The translations under genes were made by a program, and so were the position numbers. Below the pieces are notes generated by a model, which saw only the letters and a list, made by a program, of their open reading frames with translations, was not told the origin of the DNA and did not search any database. From Betaproteobacteria bacterium CG2_30_68_42 (GTDB lineage Bacteria > Pseudomonadota > Gammaproteobacteria > Burkholderiales > Rhodocyclaceae), in NCBI GenBank assembly GCA_001872285.1, contig MNXU01000022.1:1-32950 (forward strand): 32,950 nt of DNA, read 5' to 3'. The first letter of the stretch is position 1. Every line of letters starts with the position of its first letter. Positions 14,542 through 22,488 of this stretch are shown here, piece by piece.

Positions 14542-16022
14542 ATCTGGCCCCGCATCTGCCTGCGTTGCAGGTCGTCGTCCCTTTGCTTGCCGCACCGCTG
14601 ACGGTGCTGCTGCGCCGTCGCAGCGTGGCGTTCGCCGTAGCGCTGGCCGCGAGTTGGGTCGCGCTGGCAATCGCCGTAGCGCTGTGGCTGCGGGTGGCCG
14701 AGGGCGGCACGATCTCCTACGCGATCGGCAACTGGCCCGCGCCCTGGGGCATCGAGTACCGCGTAGACGCACTGAGCGCATTCGTGCTCGTGCTCGTCAC
14801 GGGCATCGCGGCGCTGGTGCTGCCCTACAGCCGGGCCAGCATCGAGGCCGAGGTACCACCCCAGAAGCACTACCTCTTCTACACGATGTTCGCGTTGTGC
14901 CTCGCGGGGCTGCTGGGCATCACGATCACCGGCGACGCATTCAACACCTTCGTGTTCCTGGAGATCTCATCGCTTTCGATCTACGTGCTGATCGCACTGG
15001 GGCGCGACCGCCGCGCGCTGTTGGCCGCGTACCAGTACCTGATCATGGGTACGATCGGCGCCACCTTCATCGTCATCGGCATCGGCTTGCTGTACCTGAT
15101 GACAGGCACGCTGAACCTGGCCGACATGGGTCGTCGCCTCGCCGCGGTGCAGGGCACGCGCCCGGTACTGGCGGCGCTCGCCTTCCTCACCGTCGGCCTG
15201 TCGTTGAAGCTGGCGCTGTTCCCGCTCCACCAGTGGCTGCCGAACGCCTACGCCTTTGCGCCTTCGGCGGTGTCGGCCTTCATCGCGGCCACCGCCACCA
15301 AGGTCGCGGTGTACGTGTTGCTGCGCTTCTATTACTCGGTGTTCGGCGAGTCGGCGGTGTTCGCGCGGCTGCCGATGCAGGAGGCGATGCTGCTGCTGGC
15401 GCTGGCGGGCATCTTCGTCGCCTCGACCGTCGCCATCTTCCAGACCGACCTGAAGCGACTGTTCGCCTATTCGAGCGTCGGCCAGATCGGCTACATCATC
15501 CTGGGCCTGTCGTTCGACTCGACCTCGGGCCTGACTGCCACCATCGTCCACCTGTTCAACCACGGCGTCACCAAGGGCGCGATCTTTCTGTTGCTCGGCG
15601 GCGTGGCGCTGGTGACGGGCGGCACCAGCCTGGCGCGCATCCAGGGCCTGGGCAAGCGCATGCCGTTGACCAGCTTCGGCATCGTGCTGTGCGGCCTGTC
15701 GCTGATCGGCATTCCGGGCACCGCCGGCTTCGTCAGCAAGTGGTATCTGATCCGGGCGGCATTCGAAAAGGGACAGTGGTGGCTGGCGTTCCTGATCGTC
15801 GCGTCCTCGCTGCTGGCGGCGGCGTATGTGTGGCGCTTCGTCGAAGCGGCCTACTTCCGCGAGCCGCGCAAGGACCTCACCGAGGGTGCCAAGGTGCCCC
15901 GGAGCATGGCGATCCCCTCGGGTTTGCTGGTCGCCACCGTCGTTTATTTCGGGCTCGACACCTCGTTTACCGTGGGCTCCGCCGCCCAGGCCGCAGCGCT
16001 GCTGCTCGGGGGGTTGCGCTGA
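14538..16022 (+). CDS. mrpD: Mrp-type antiporter subunit D (MnhD/MrpD, NuoM/N-like)
   Basis: This 494-residue antiporter-like subunit has about 14 TM helices and is expected to move protons or cations through the complex. Key residues of the family are present: E142 (FLEISS, TM5), K224 and H231 (SLKLALFPLHQWLP, TM7), K255 (TATKVAVY, TM8), H342 and K346 (NHGVTKGAIF) and K401 (GFVSKWYL, TM12). Length matches MrpD. The start overlaps the C stop and the stop shares one base with the next start (TGATG at 16020-16024). This is the most canonical of the three antiporter-like subunits in the operon. Confidence 0.95.
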   Translation: MNLAPHLPALQVVVPLLAAPLTVLLRRRSVAFAVALAASWVALAIAVALWLRVAEGGTISYAIGNWPAPWGIEYRVDALSAFVLVLVTGIAALVLPYSRASIEAEVPPQKHYLFYTMFALCLAGLLGITITGDAFNTFVFLEISSLSIYVLIALGRDRRALLAAYQYLIMGTIGATFIVIGIGLLYLMTGTLNLADMGRRLAAVQGTRPVLAALAFLTVGLSLKLALFPLHQWLPNAYAFAPSAVSAFIAATATKVAVYVLLRFYYSVFGESAVFARLPMQEAMLLLALAGIFVASTVAIFQTDLKRLFAYSSVGQIGYIILGLSFDSTSGLTATIVHLFNHGVTKGAIFLLLGGVALVTGGTSLARIQGLGKRMPLTSFGIVLCGLSLIGIPGTAGFVSKWYLIRAAFEKGQWWLAFLIVASSLLAAAYVWRFVEAAYFREPRKDLTEGAKVPRSMAIPSGLLVATVVYFGLDTSFTVGSAAQAAALLLGGLR

Positions 16023-17497
16023 TGCTCGCACCCGACACCACTCTGCTGCTGGCACTGGCCGTGCCGCTGGCCGGCGCCGCTCTGATCGCGCTGGCCGGTC
16101 GCGCGCCCGACCTGCGCGAAGCCATCACCGGGGTCACGACGCTCGCGTTGCTGGGCAGCGTGCTGACTCTGTTGCCGGTGGTCAGCGGCGGCGCACGACC
16201 TGCAGTCACGCTGCTGACGTTGTTGCCGGGACTGCAGGTGGCGTTCAAGCTGGAACCGCTGGGCATGCTGTTCGCCCTCATCGCTTCGGGTCTGTGGGTC
16301 GTCAATTCGCTGTACTCGGTCGGCTACATGCGCGGCAACAACGAGGCGCACCAGACGCGCTTCTACGCCTGCTTCGCACTCTCTCTGGCGGCGACGATGG
16401 GCATCGCCTTCGCCGGCAACCTGTTCACGCTGTACATCTTCTACGAACTGCTGACGCTGGTCACCTACCCGCTCGTCATCCACCATGGCACCGGCCCGGC
16501 GCGCCGCGGCGGCAACGTGTACCTCGGGCTCTTGATGGGGACCTCGATCGTCTTCCTGCTGCCGGCACTGGTCTTCATCTGGCACGTCGCCGGCACCACC
16601 GACTTCACGGTGGGCGGCATCCTGGCCGGCAAACTGGGGCACGCCGAATTGGCGGGACTGCTGGCGCTGTGCATGTTCGGCATCGGCAAGGCCGCGCTGA
16701 TGCCCTTCCACCGCTGGCTGCCGGCCGCCATGGTTGCGCCCACGCCGGTGTCGGCGCTGCTGCACGCGGTGGCCGTGGTCAAGGCCGGCGTGTTCAGCGT
16801 CGTCAAGGTGATCGTCTACATCTTTGGCGTCGACAACCTGGCCGCGTCGGGAATCGGCGGCGCCGCCGACTGGCTGGTGGTGGTGGCCGGTTTCACCATC
16901 GTTGCGGCGTCGGTCGTCGCCCTCTACTCCGACAACCTCAAACGCCGCCTGGCCTATTCCACGGTCAGCCAGCTCGCCTACATCGTGATGACCACAGCGC
17001 TGCTGGTGCCGCTGTCGTTGATCGGTGCGGTCCTGCACATCGCGGCCCATGCGGTCGGCAAGATCACGCTGTTCTTCGCCGCCGGCGCGATCTACACCGC
17101 CGCGCACAAGACCGAAGTCAGCGAGCTCGACGGCATCGGCCGGCGCATGCCGTGGACGATGGGCGCGTTCGCGATCGCCACGCTGTCGATGATCGGCCTG
17201 CCGCCAGCGGTGGGTTTCGTCTCCAAGTGGTACATGCTGTCCGGGGCGATGGCGGCACAGCATTGGCTGGCGGTGGCGGTGATCGTCGTCAGCACACTGT
17301 TGAATGCCGGCTACTTCCTGCCGATCGTCTACCGCGCGTTCTTCGTGGCGCCGCGCGACGCCCCGCACGATCCTGCGCACGGCGAGGCGCCGCTGCCGAT
17401 GGTGCTGGCCCTCGGCGCCACGTCCGCGGCCACCGTGCTGCTGTTCTTCCTTCCCGACGTGCCGCTGGCGCTGGCGCGCCAGACGATCGCGCCCTGA
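16022..17497 (+). CDS. Second MrpD/MrpA-type antiporter-like subunit
   Basis: This 491-residue polytopic protein is homologous to MrpD and to the N-terminal antiporter domain of MrpA/NuoL. All ionisable positions are kept: E142 (FYELLT), K223 and H230 (IGKAALMPFHRWLP), K254 (VVKAGVFS), H343 and K347 (HAVGKITLF) and K402 (GFVSKWYM). The APTPVSALLHAV stretch is the MrpA/NuoL-like TM8 entry, so it may stand in for the MrpA N-terminal half that is otherwise missing. It is translated directly after mrpD (shared base at 16022), and 10 nt separate it from a small membrane-protein gene. Exact subunit naming is uncertain. Confidence 0.9.
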   Translation: MLAPDTTLLLALAVPLAGAALIALAGRAPDLREAITGVTTLALLGSVLTLLPVVSGGARPAVTLLTLLPGLQVAFKLEPLGMLFALIASGLWVVNSLYSVGYMRGNNEAHQTRFYACFALSLAATMGIAFAGNLFTLYIFYELLTLVTYPLVIHHGTGPARRGGNVYLGLLMGTSIVFLLPALVFIWHVAGTTDFTVGGILAGKLGHAELAGLLALCMFGIGKAALMPFHRWLPAAMVAPTPVSALLHAVAVVKAGVFSVVKVIVYIFGVDNLAASGIGGAADWLVVVAGFTIVAASVVALYSDNLKRRLAYSTVSQLAYIVMTTALLVPLSLIGAVLHIAAHAVGKITLFFAAGAIYTAAHKTEVSELDGIGRRMPWTMGAFAIATLSMIGLPPAVGFVSKWYMLSGAMAAQHWLAVAVIVVSTLLNAGYFLPIVYRAFFVAPRDAPHDPAHGEAPLPMVLALGATSAATVLLFFLPDVPLALARQTIAP

Positions 17498-17507
17498 GAC
17501 GACGACC

Positions 17508-17762
17508 ATGGACGAAAAACCCCACTGGCTCGACGAGCCGCGCAACGTCAGGCGCCTGTGGCGCGGCTTTCTGGTCGTGCTCGTGCTCACGGTGCTGGCG
17601 CAGTGGCTGGTACCGCTGCCGCCGCATTTCGAGATCGAGTCGGTATTCGGCTTCAATGCCTGGTTCGGCTTCGCGGTTTGCGCCGCGATGATCGTCTTCG
17701 CCAAGGTGCTGGCTCTAGTGCTGAAACGACCGGACACCTACTACGGCAAGCGCGATGACTGA
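17508..17762 (+). CDS. Small two-TM membrane protein in the Mrp operon, unknown function
   Basis: This 84-residue protein has a soluble N-terminus (MDEKPHWLDEPRNVRRLWRG), two TM helices (about 20-38 and 50-72) linked by a PPHFEIES loop, and a tail ending DTYYGKRDD. I do not recognise it as one of the seven classical Mrp subunits. It starts 10 nt after the second antiporter-like gene and overlaps the third by 8 nt, so it is almost certainly made with them. It may be an accessory or assembly subunit specific to this type of operon. That is inference from position and topology. Confidence 0.8.
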   Translation: MDEKPHWLDEPRNVRRLWRGFLVVLVLTVLAQWLVPLPPHFEIESVFGFNAWFGFAVCAAMIVFAKVLALVLKRPDTYYGKRDD

Positions 17763-19440
17763 GACCGTGATCCACCCCGCGCTCGCGTTGATCCTTGGCG
17801 CCCTGGTGCTGCCGTTCCTGCGCGGCATGCCCAGGTCGGTAGCGATCGTGGGGCTGCCGCTCGTCACGCTGGCGCTCCTCTGGCAGGTGCCGGACGGTCC
17901 CGTGTGGCAGGCGCACTTTCTCGACTACACGGTCACACCGCTGCAGGGCGACAGGCTCTCGCGCCTGTTCGCGACGATCTTCGCGCTGATGGCAGCGGTC
18001 GGTGGCCTGTTCGCGCTCGGTCAGAACAGCCGCCTCGAAGTGCCGGCGGCGTTCGTCTACGCGGGCGCCGCGATCGGTGTCACGCTCGCCGGCGACCTGT
18101 TCACGGTGTTCGCCTTCTGGGAGCTGATGACGGTCGGCTCGACGCTGGTGCTGTGGAGCCATGGCCGGGACACGGCGTATCGTGCGGCGCGGCGTTACCT
18201 GATGATCCACCTGCTCGGAGGCGTGGTGCTCTTTGCCGGCATCACCGGCCACGTCGCCCAGACCGGCAGCGTCACCTTCACGCACATGGCGCCGGACTCC
18301 GTCGCGCACTGGCTGATCCTGATCGGCTTTCTCGTCAATGCCGGCGCGCCACCGCTGTCGGCCTGGTTACCCGACGCCTACCCCGAGGCCTCGTGGAGCG
18401 GCACGGTGTTTCTGTCGGCCTTCACCACCAAGACGGCGGTGTATGTGCTGATCCGCGGATTTCCCGGCACCGAGCTGCTGATCTGGGTCGGCCTGTTCAT
18501 GGCGTTCTACGGGATCGTCTACGCGCTGCTGGAAAACGACATGCGGCGCATCCTCGCCTATTCGATCGTCAACCAGGTCGGCTTCATGATCGCGGGCGTC
18601 GGCATCGGCACCGAGATGGCGCTCAACGGCGCCGCGGCGCACGCCTTCACCCACATCATCTACAAGGCGCTGCTGCTGATGTCGGCCGGCTCGGTGCTGT
18701 TGATGACCGGCCGGCGCAAGTGTTCCGAGCTCGGCGGGCTGTTCCACAGCATGCCGCTGACCATGGTGTGCGGCACGATCGGCGCGCTGGCGATCTCGTC
18801 ATTCCCGCTGACCTCGGGCTTCGTCTCGAAATCGATGGTGTCCCAGGCTGCCGCCGATGGGCATCTGCTGGCGGTGTGGCTGCTGCTGGCGGCCGCGTCG
18901 GCAGGCGTGTTCCTGCACGCCGGCATCAAGTTCCCGTGGTTCGTCTTCTTCCAGAAGGACTCGGGGCTGCGACCGGCCGAACCGCCGGCCAGCATGCGCT
19001 GGGCGATGGTCGTGTATGCATTCCTGTGCATCGCGCTCGGCGTCTGGCCGGAGCCGCTGTACGCGCTGCTTCCCCATGCGGTGAAGTACGAGCCGTACAC
19101 CTGGGCGCACGTGCTGGCGCAACTGCAACTGCTGCTGTTCTCCGGGCTGGCATTCTTCGTCATGCTGCCCTACCTCAAACGCACGCTGACGATCACGCTG
19201 GATACCGACTGGCTGTGGCGGCGCCTGCTGCCGGCTGCGGCAACTCGCTCGGAGGCCTGGTTCGGTGCGGCCAGACAGGCGCTGTCGGCCGGTGCCGGCC
19301 ACGTGGGCAACGGCCTCGTCGGGATGGTGATCCGCCAGGCAGGACAGGACGCCCGCCTGGCCCGAACCTGGCCCACGCGAAGCATGGCGCTTTGGGTGCT
19401 GGTGGTGTTGCTGGGTTACCTGCTGCTGTACTACGCGTGA
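17755..19440 (+). CDS. Third antiporter-like subunit (MrpA/D type), diverged
   Basis: This 561-residue polytopic protein belongs to the same proton-conducting family. It keeps E123 (FAFWELMT), K226 (FTTKTAVY), H296/H300 with K304 (HAFTHIIYKALL) and K359 (SGFVSKSM). The TM7 lysine and the nearby histidine of its paralogues are replaced by N195 and S202 (FLVNAGAPPLSAWLPDAYP). It has a longer C-terminus than mrpD, with an extra amphipathic stretch (about 490-535) before a final TM helix (LWVLVVLLGYLLLYY), as in MrpA/NuoL-type chains. It overlaps the small-protein gene by 8 nt and ends the operon, 52 nt before the 3' end of a convergent tRNA gene. Confidence 0.9.
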   Translation: MTETVIHPALALILGALVLPFLRGMPRSVAIVGLPLVTLALLWQVPDGPVWQAHFLDYTVTPLQGDRLSRLFATIFALMAAVGGLFALGQNSRLEVPAAFVYAGAAIGVTLAGDLFTVFAFWELMTVGSTLVLWSHGRDTAYRAARRYLMIHLLGGVVLFAGITGHVAQTGSVTFTHMAPDSVAHWLILIGFLVNAGAPPLSAWLPDAYPEASWSGTVFLSAFTTKTAVYVLIRGFPGTELLIWVGLFMAFYGIVYALLENDMRRILAYSIVNQVGFMIAGVGIGTEMALNGAAAHAFTHIIYKALLLMSAGSVLLMTGRRKCSELGGLFHSMPLTMVCGTIGALAISSFPLTSGFVSKSMVSQAAADGHLLAVWLLLAAASAGVFLHAGIKFPWFVFFQKDSGLRPAEPPASMRWAMVVYAFLCIALGVWPEPLYALLPHAVKYEPYTWAHVLAQLQLLLFSGLAFFVMLPYLKRTLTITLDTDWLWRRLLPAAATRSEAWFGAARQALSAGAGHVGNGLVGMVIRQAGQDARLARTWPTRSMALWVLVVLLGYLLLYYA

Positions 19441-19492
19441 TCGCCGCACCGAGGCGCGATACGGCCGACCCCTTGGAAACCCGCGTGGTTGC

Positions 19493-19568
19493 TGGTAGGC
19501 CGTGCAGGATTTGAACCTGCGACCAACGGATTAAAAGTCCGCTGCTCTACCAACTGAGCTAACGGCCC
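19493..19568 (-). tRNA. tRNA-Lys (anticodon UUU)
   Basis: The minus strand folds as a complete 76-nt tRNA including an encoded CCA: acceptor GGGCCGT/ACGGCCT (closed by a G-U pair at 1-72), D-arm GCTC-AGTTGGTA-GAGC, anticodon stem GCGGA/TCCGT with loop CTTTTAA (anticodon TTT), and T-arm GCAGG-TTCAAAT-CCTGC. A33T or other identity defects are not seen. Its 3' end faces the end of the Mrp operon. Confidence 0.97.
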
Positions 19569-19579
19569 GGAGGGTGCGA

Positions 19580-19585
19580 ATTATA
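19580..19585 (-). promoter_or_regulatory. -10 element of the tRNA-Lys promoter
   Basis: On the minus strand TATAAT lies 11 nt upstream of the mature tRNA 5' end, the spacing expected for a short-leader tRNA promoter. A -35 box is not obvious in the GC-rich DNA upstream. The gene is therefore probably transcribed alone from this site. Confidence 0.6.
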
Positions 19586-19628
19586 CCGCGGCCGATGACC
19601 GGCCGAAGCGCCGTGCCCCGTGGCGCTC

Positions 19629-19753
19629 AGAGCTTGTGACAAATTTCGTCGCGAGCGGCCCGAGGTCGAATCGAGAAGCGCAGCCGTACGAGTCGTACGG
19701 CGAGCATCGCAGGTTCGAGATCGGGACGCGCAGCAGAAATATTCACAAGCTCT
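19629..19753. repeat. 125-nt imperfect long inverted repeat (hairpin/MITE-like element)
   Basis: The outer arms AGAGCTTGTGA (19629-19639) and TCACAAGCTCT (19743-19753) are perfectly complementary. Inside, TTTC/GAAA, GCG/CGC, CCCGA/TCGGG and TCGAA/TTCGA pair in order. The centre is GCCGTACGA-G-TCGTACGGC (19683-19701). The whole stretch can form one long stem with bulges. Its right edge touches the stop codon of the YeeE gene (19753-19755), so it is also placed to act as the 3' end of that message. It looks like a dispersed palindromic element or a MITE remnant rather than a simple terminator, since there is no T-run. Confidence 0.7.
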
Positions 19754-20868
19754 CAGGCCTCGCGCATCATCCGCCAATATTCGAACTTCATGGTCGCGGC
19801 GGCGCCGATGATGATCGAGACGGTCGCCAGGATCGATCCGATCGACAGCGTCGAGACTCCGGTGATGCCCTGGCCGATCGTGCAGCCCATCGCGGTCACG
19901 CCGCCGAAGCCCATCAGGGTTCCGCCGATGATGTGCCGGAACATGTCCTGCGCGGACGAGAAGTGCTCCCAGCGGAACGACTTCGTCGCGAGCGCGTAGA
20001 GGAACGATCCGATGCCCACGCCGAATACGGTGGCGATTCCGAAAGTGATCACGGTGCTGGCGTCGGTCCAGTATTGCCAGTACTCGAGCGTGTAGGCGGT
20101 GGGCGCCACGAAGGACATCGACTCCGCCAGTTTGGAGTTGGTGCCGAAGACGACCACCTCGAGCGAATCCGGATCCTCGGCGAGTCCGAGCCTTCCGGTG
20201 ACATACCAGCCGGCGATGATGACCGCACCCACCACCAGCCCAGCGAGCAGGTTTTCGCGGGCGCTCCAGAACTCGCGGTTGAACACCACGAAGGCGAGCA
20301 GAAGGCCGGCGGCGGCGAGCGCGATGGCGAGCTCCGCGGCGCGCAGGTCGAGTCCGAGGGCGCCATGTAGCAGCGCAGGCAGGGTCTGGCTTCCGGAAAG
20401 ATGCAGCGTCACCGCCGGAGCCTGGAGCACGCCGACGCGGAAGGCGCCGAGGATTCCCCTGAGCGTCACGAACGCGGCGAAACCGAGATAGATGAAGACC
20501 ACCACCGACTTCAGGTTTCCTCCGCCCACCCGCACCAGCGTCTTGTTCGCGCAGCCCGATGCCAAGGTCATGCCGACGCCGAAGCACAGCCCACCCACCA
20601 CATGCGCGAGCCAGGGCACGTTGGGGCCGGTGTAGATCGTCTTGCCGAGGTCGATCGCACCGGAATAGGCAAGCACGTTGGTGCCGATGATCGCCACCGC
20701 CATCGCCAGCATCCAGGCGCGCATACGGCCCCAGTCGCCCATGTTCACGACATCGGACACCGCACCCATCGTGCAGAAATTGGTCTTGTTGGCGAAGAAG
20801 CCGAAGATCAGGCCGAGACCGAAGCCCCACCAAGCCACCGTTTTCGCGATCAGTTGAACATCGATCAA
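19753..20868 (-). CDS. YeeE/YedE family (TsuA-like) sulfur-compound transporter
   Basis: This 371-residue inner-membrane protein has about nine or more TM helices. Conserved cysteine motifs of the YeeE/YedE family are present: TNFCTMGAVSD (C32), TLASGCANKT (C106) and TAMGCTIGQG (C329). In the characterised member TsuA (YeeE) equivalent cysteines pass thiosulfate through the membrane; here the substrate is unknown but probably thiosulfate or another sulfur compound. I chose TTG at 20868-20866 because GAGGAGGG lies 6 nt upstream; the frame is open to an ATG at 20907 without such a site. No TusA/YeeD gene is adjacent. It appears to be a single-gene unit that ends in a long hairpin. Confidence 0.9.
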   Translation of the reverse strand: MIDVQLIAKTVAWWGFGLGLIFGFFANKTNFCTMGAVSDVVNMGDWGRMRAWMLAMAVAIIGTNVLAYSGAIDLGKTIYTGPNVPWLAHVVGGLCFGVGMTLASGCANKTLVRVGGGNLKSVVVFIYLGFAAFVTLRGILGAFRVGVLQAPAVTLHLSGSQTLPALLHGALGLDLRAAELAIALAAAGLLLAFVVFNREFWSARENLLAGLVVGAVIIAGWYVTGRLGLAEDPDSLEVVVFGTNSKLAESMSFVAPTAYTLEYWQYWTDASTVITFGIATVFGVGIGSFLYALATKSFRWEHFSSAQDMFRHIIGGTLMGFGGVTAMGCTIGQGITGVSTLSIGSILATVSIIIGAAATMKFEYWRMMREA

Positions 20869-21039
20869 TTCGATCCCTCCTCGATTTCCGGCGCCGTTCC
20901 TCGGCATCGCTCGCCGTGCGCCGTGCTTTTGGAATCAGGCGTCGCGCAAAGCGTGGAATTGTCGTGCGCGCGGCGGATCGCGACAAGTCAAACGTTTTTT
21001 CTCTCGGATAACCGGTCTCTATCCGTGACGCAACGCAAC

Positions 21040-21729
21040 CTATGCGCCCGCGGGAGCCGCACGATAGCGCGTCGGATCGGAAACGCCGGCCGCTTCGAAG
21101 CCCGCGCGCCGCAGGCGACACGCATCGCAGCGCCCGCACGCCCGCCCCTCGGCGTCGGCCTGGTAGCACGACACCGTGAGCGCGTAGTCGAGCCCGAGCG
21201 CGATGCCGCGTCGGATGATCTCGGCCTTGGACAGCGCGATGAGCGGCGCATGGACCGTGAGGCGCGCGCCCTCGACCCCCGCGCGGGTGGCCCGCTTCGC
21301 CATCGCCTCGAACGCGGCGATGTACTCGGGACGGCAGTCCGGATAGCCGGAGTAGTCGACCGCATTGACGCCGATGAAAATGTCATTGGCACCGAGCGCC
21401 TCGGCCCAGGCAAGCGCAAGGGCGAGCAGGACGGTATTGCGCGCCGGCACATAAGTAACCGGGATGCCCGTGCCGACCCCCGTCACCGGCACCGCGATGC
21501 GCGCGTCGGTGAGCGCAGATGCGCCGAAACCGGACAGATCCACGGCGATGCGGCGCTGTTCGGCCGCCCCGAGCGCGCGGCACACGCGCGCGGCCGCGGC
21601 GAGTTCTGCGGCATGCCGCTGGCCGTAGTCGAGCGTCAGCGCATGGGTCTCGTAGCCGTCGCGGCGCGCGATCGCCAGCACGGTGGCCGAATCGAGCCCG
21701 CCGGAAACCAGCACGACCGCCTTTTTCAT
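21040..21729 (-). CDS. queC: 7-cyano-7-deazaguanine (preQ0) synthase QueC
   Basis: This 229-residue enzyme converts 7-carboxy-7-deazaguanine to preQ0 with ATP and ammonia on the path to queuosine in tRNA. The PP-loop SGGLDS (9-14) binds ATP. The C-terminal zinc site is complete: C188, C198, C201 and C204 in SCYQ...ACGRCDACR. The YVPARNTV segment (93-100) is the family signature. I chose ATG 21729; a GTG lies one codon upstream. It lies downstream of queE on the same strand, separated by 105 nt that hold a heptanucleotide repeat array. Confidence 0.96.
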   Translation of the reverse strand: MKKAVVLVSGGLDSATVLAIARRDGYETHALTLDYGQRHAAELAAAARVCRALGAAEQRRIAVDLSGFGASALTDARIAVPVTGVGTGIPVTYVPARNTVLLALALAWAEALGANDIFIGVNAVDYSGYPDCRPEYIAAFEAMAKRATRAGVEGARLTVHAPLIALSKAEIIRRGIALGLDYALTVSCYQADAEGRACGRCDACRLRRAGFEAAGVSDPTRYRAAPAGA

Positions 21730-21756
21730 CACCGGATCGGCCTCGTCGAGTCCATC

Positions 21757-21833
21757 GTTTAGTTTCTGGTTTCGGGTTTCGAGTTCCAGGTTCCAGGTTC
21801 CATGTTCCAGGTTTCTGGTTTCAGGTTGTCGGT
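21757..21833. repeat. Heptanucleotide tandem array (11 degenerate TTCNRGT units)
   Basis: From 21757 to 21833 the sequence keeps a strict 7-nt register: units of the type TTCTGGT, TTCGGGT, TCCAGGT (three exact copies) and TCCATGT follow one another without gaps, with most differences at positions 2, 4 and 5. On the minus strand, the sense of queE and queC, the units read ACCTGGA or ACCNGAA. The array fills most of the gap between the two genes and ends at the queE stop codon. Confidence 0.85.
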
Positions 21834-21834
21834 T

Positions 21835-22488
21835 TCAATGCCCGCGCGGCTCGTCCCAGATCAGTTTGTGCAACTGCACCTGGAGGCGCACCGGCAGCCG
21901 GTCGCGGAGGATCCACTCGGCCAGCAGCCGCAGTGGCAGCGCCCCCTGAATGGGCGAGAGCAGCACCTCGCAGCGGCGCGCGAGATCGCGCGTGCGGATC
22001 TGCTCGGATGCCCAGCGGTAGTCGGCCTCGCCCGCGAGCACGATCTTGATCTCGTCGCCGGCGCCGAGGCATTCGAGGTTCTCCCAGCGGTTCTTCGCCT
22101 CCTCGCCGGAGCCCGGGGCCTTGAGGTCCATGATGCGGGCCACCCGCGGATCGACCCCGGAGATATCGAGCGCACCCGAGGTCTCCAGGCTGACGCGGTA
22201 GCCGGCCTCGCACAGCTCCCGCAGGAGCCGCAGGCAGCCGGGCTGCGCCAGCGGCTCCCCTCCGGTCACGCAGACGTGAGCGGCGCCGAACGCTCTCACG
22301 CGTTCGAGGATTTCCGAAAGCGCGAGCGCCTCGCCGCCAGAGAATGCATATTGCGTGTCGCACCAGCGGCAGCGCAGCGGGCAGCCGGTGAGCCGCACGA
22401 ACGCGCTCGGCAGGCCGGCGCGCGTGGACTCGCCCTGGATGGAGTGGAAGATCTCGGAAACGCGCAGGCGAAGCCGGGGCTCGCTCAC
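21835..22488 (-). CDS. queE: 7-carboxy-7-deazaguanine synthase QueE (radical SAM)
   Basis: This 217-residue radical SAM enzyme contracts the ring of 6-carboxytetrahydropterin to 7-carboxy-7-deazaguanine, the step before QueC. The iron-sulfur motif is C36-PLR-C40-RW-C43. The substrate-side motifs SIQGES (16-21), VTGGEPL and LETSGA are present. I chose GTG 22488 because it overlaps the cpoB stop (GTGA at 22485-22488); upstream in-frame codons translate cpoB shadow sequence. Coupling to the tol-pal operon is common in Beta- and Gammaproteobacteria. Confidence 0.95.
   Translation of the reverse strand: MSEPRLRLRVSEIFHSIQGESTRAGLPSAFVRLTGCPLRCRWCDTQYAFSGGEALALSEILERVRAFGAAHVCVTGGEPLAQPGCLRLLRELCEAGYRVSLETSGALDISGVDPRVARIMDLKAPGSGEEAKNRWENLECLGAGDEIKIVLAGEADYRWASEQIRTRDLARRCEVLLSPIQGALPLRLLAEWILRDRLPVRLQVQLHKLIWDEPRGH

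Noticed and set aside
15944-17737. Long minus-strand open frame opposite the second antiporter-like gene
   Set aside because: Its translation is Gln/Arg/His-rich without any domain, while the plus strand encodes a clear membrane protein with conserved residues.
12117-19440. Operon as a DabAB-type inorganic carbon pump or a membrane hydrogenase
   Set aside because: No DUF2309 (DabA) gene and no hydrogenase or redox subunits are present; the small subunits E, F, G, B and C point to an Mrp-type antiporter.
19440-19568. Mrp operon as an island integrated at the tRNA-Lys 3' end
   Set aside because: The tRNA 3' end does face the operon, but I found no duplicated tRNA fragment in the 11571-12116 leader and no integrase gene.
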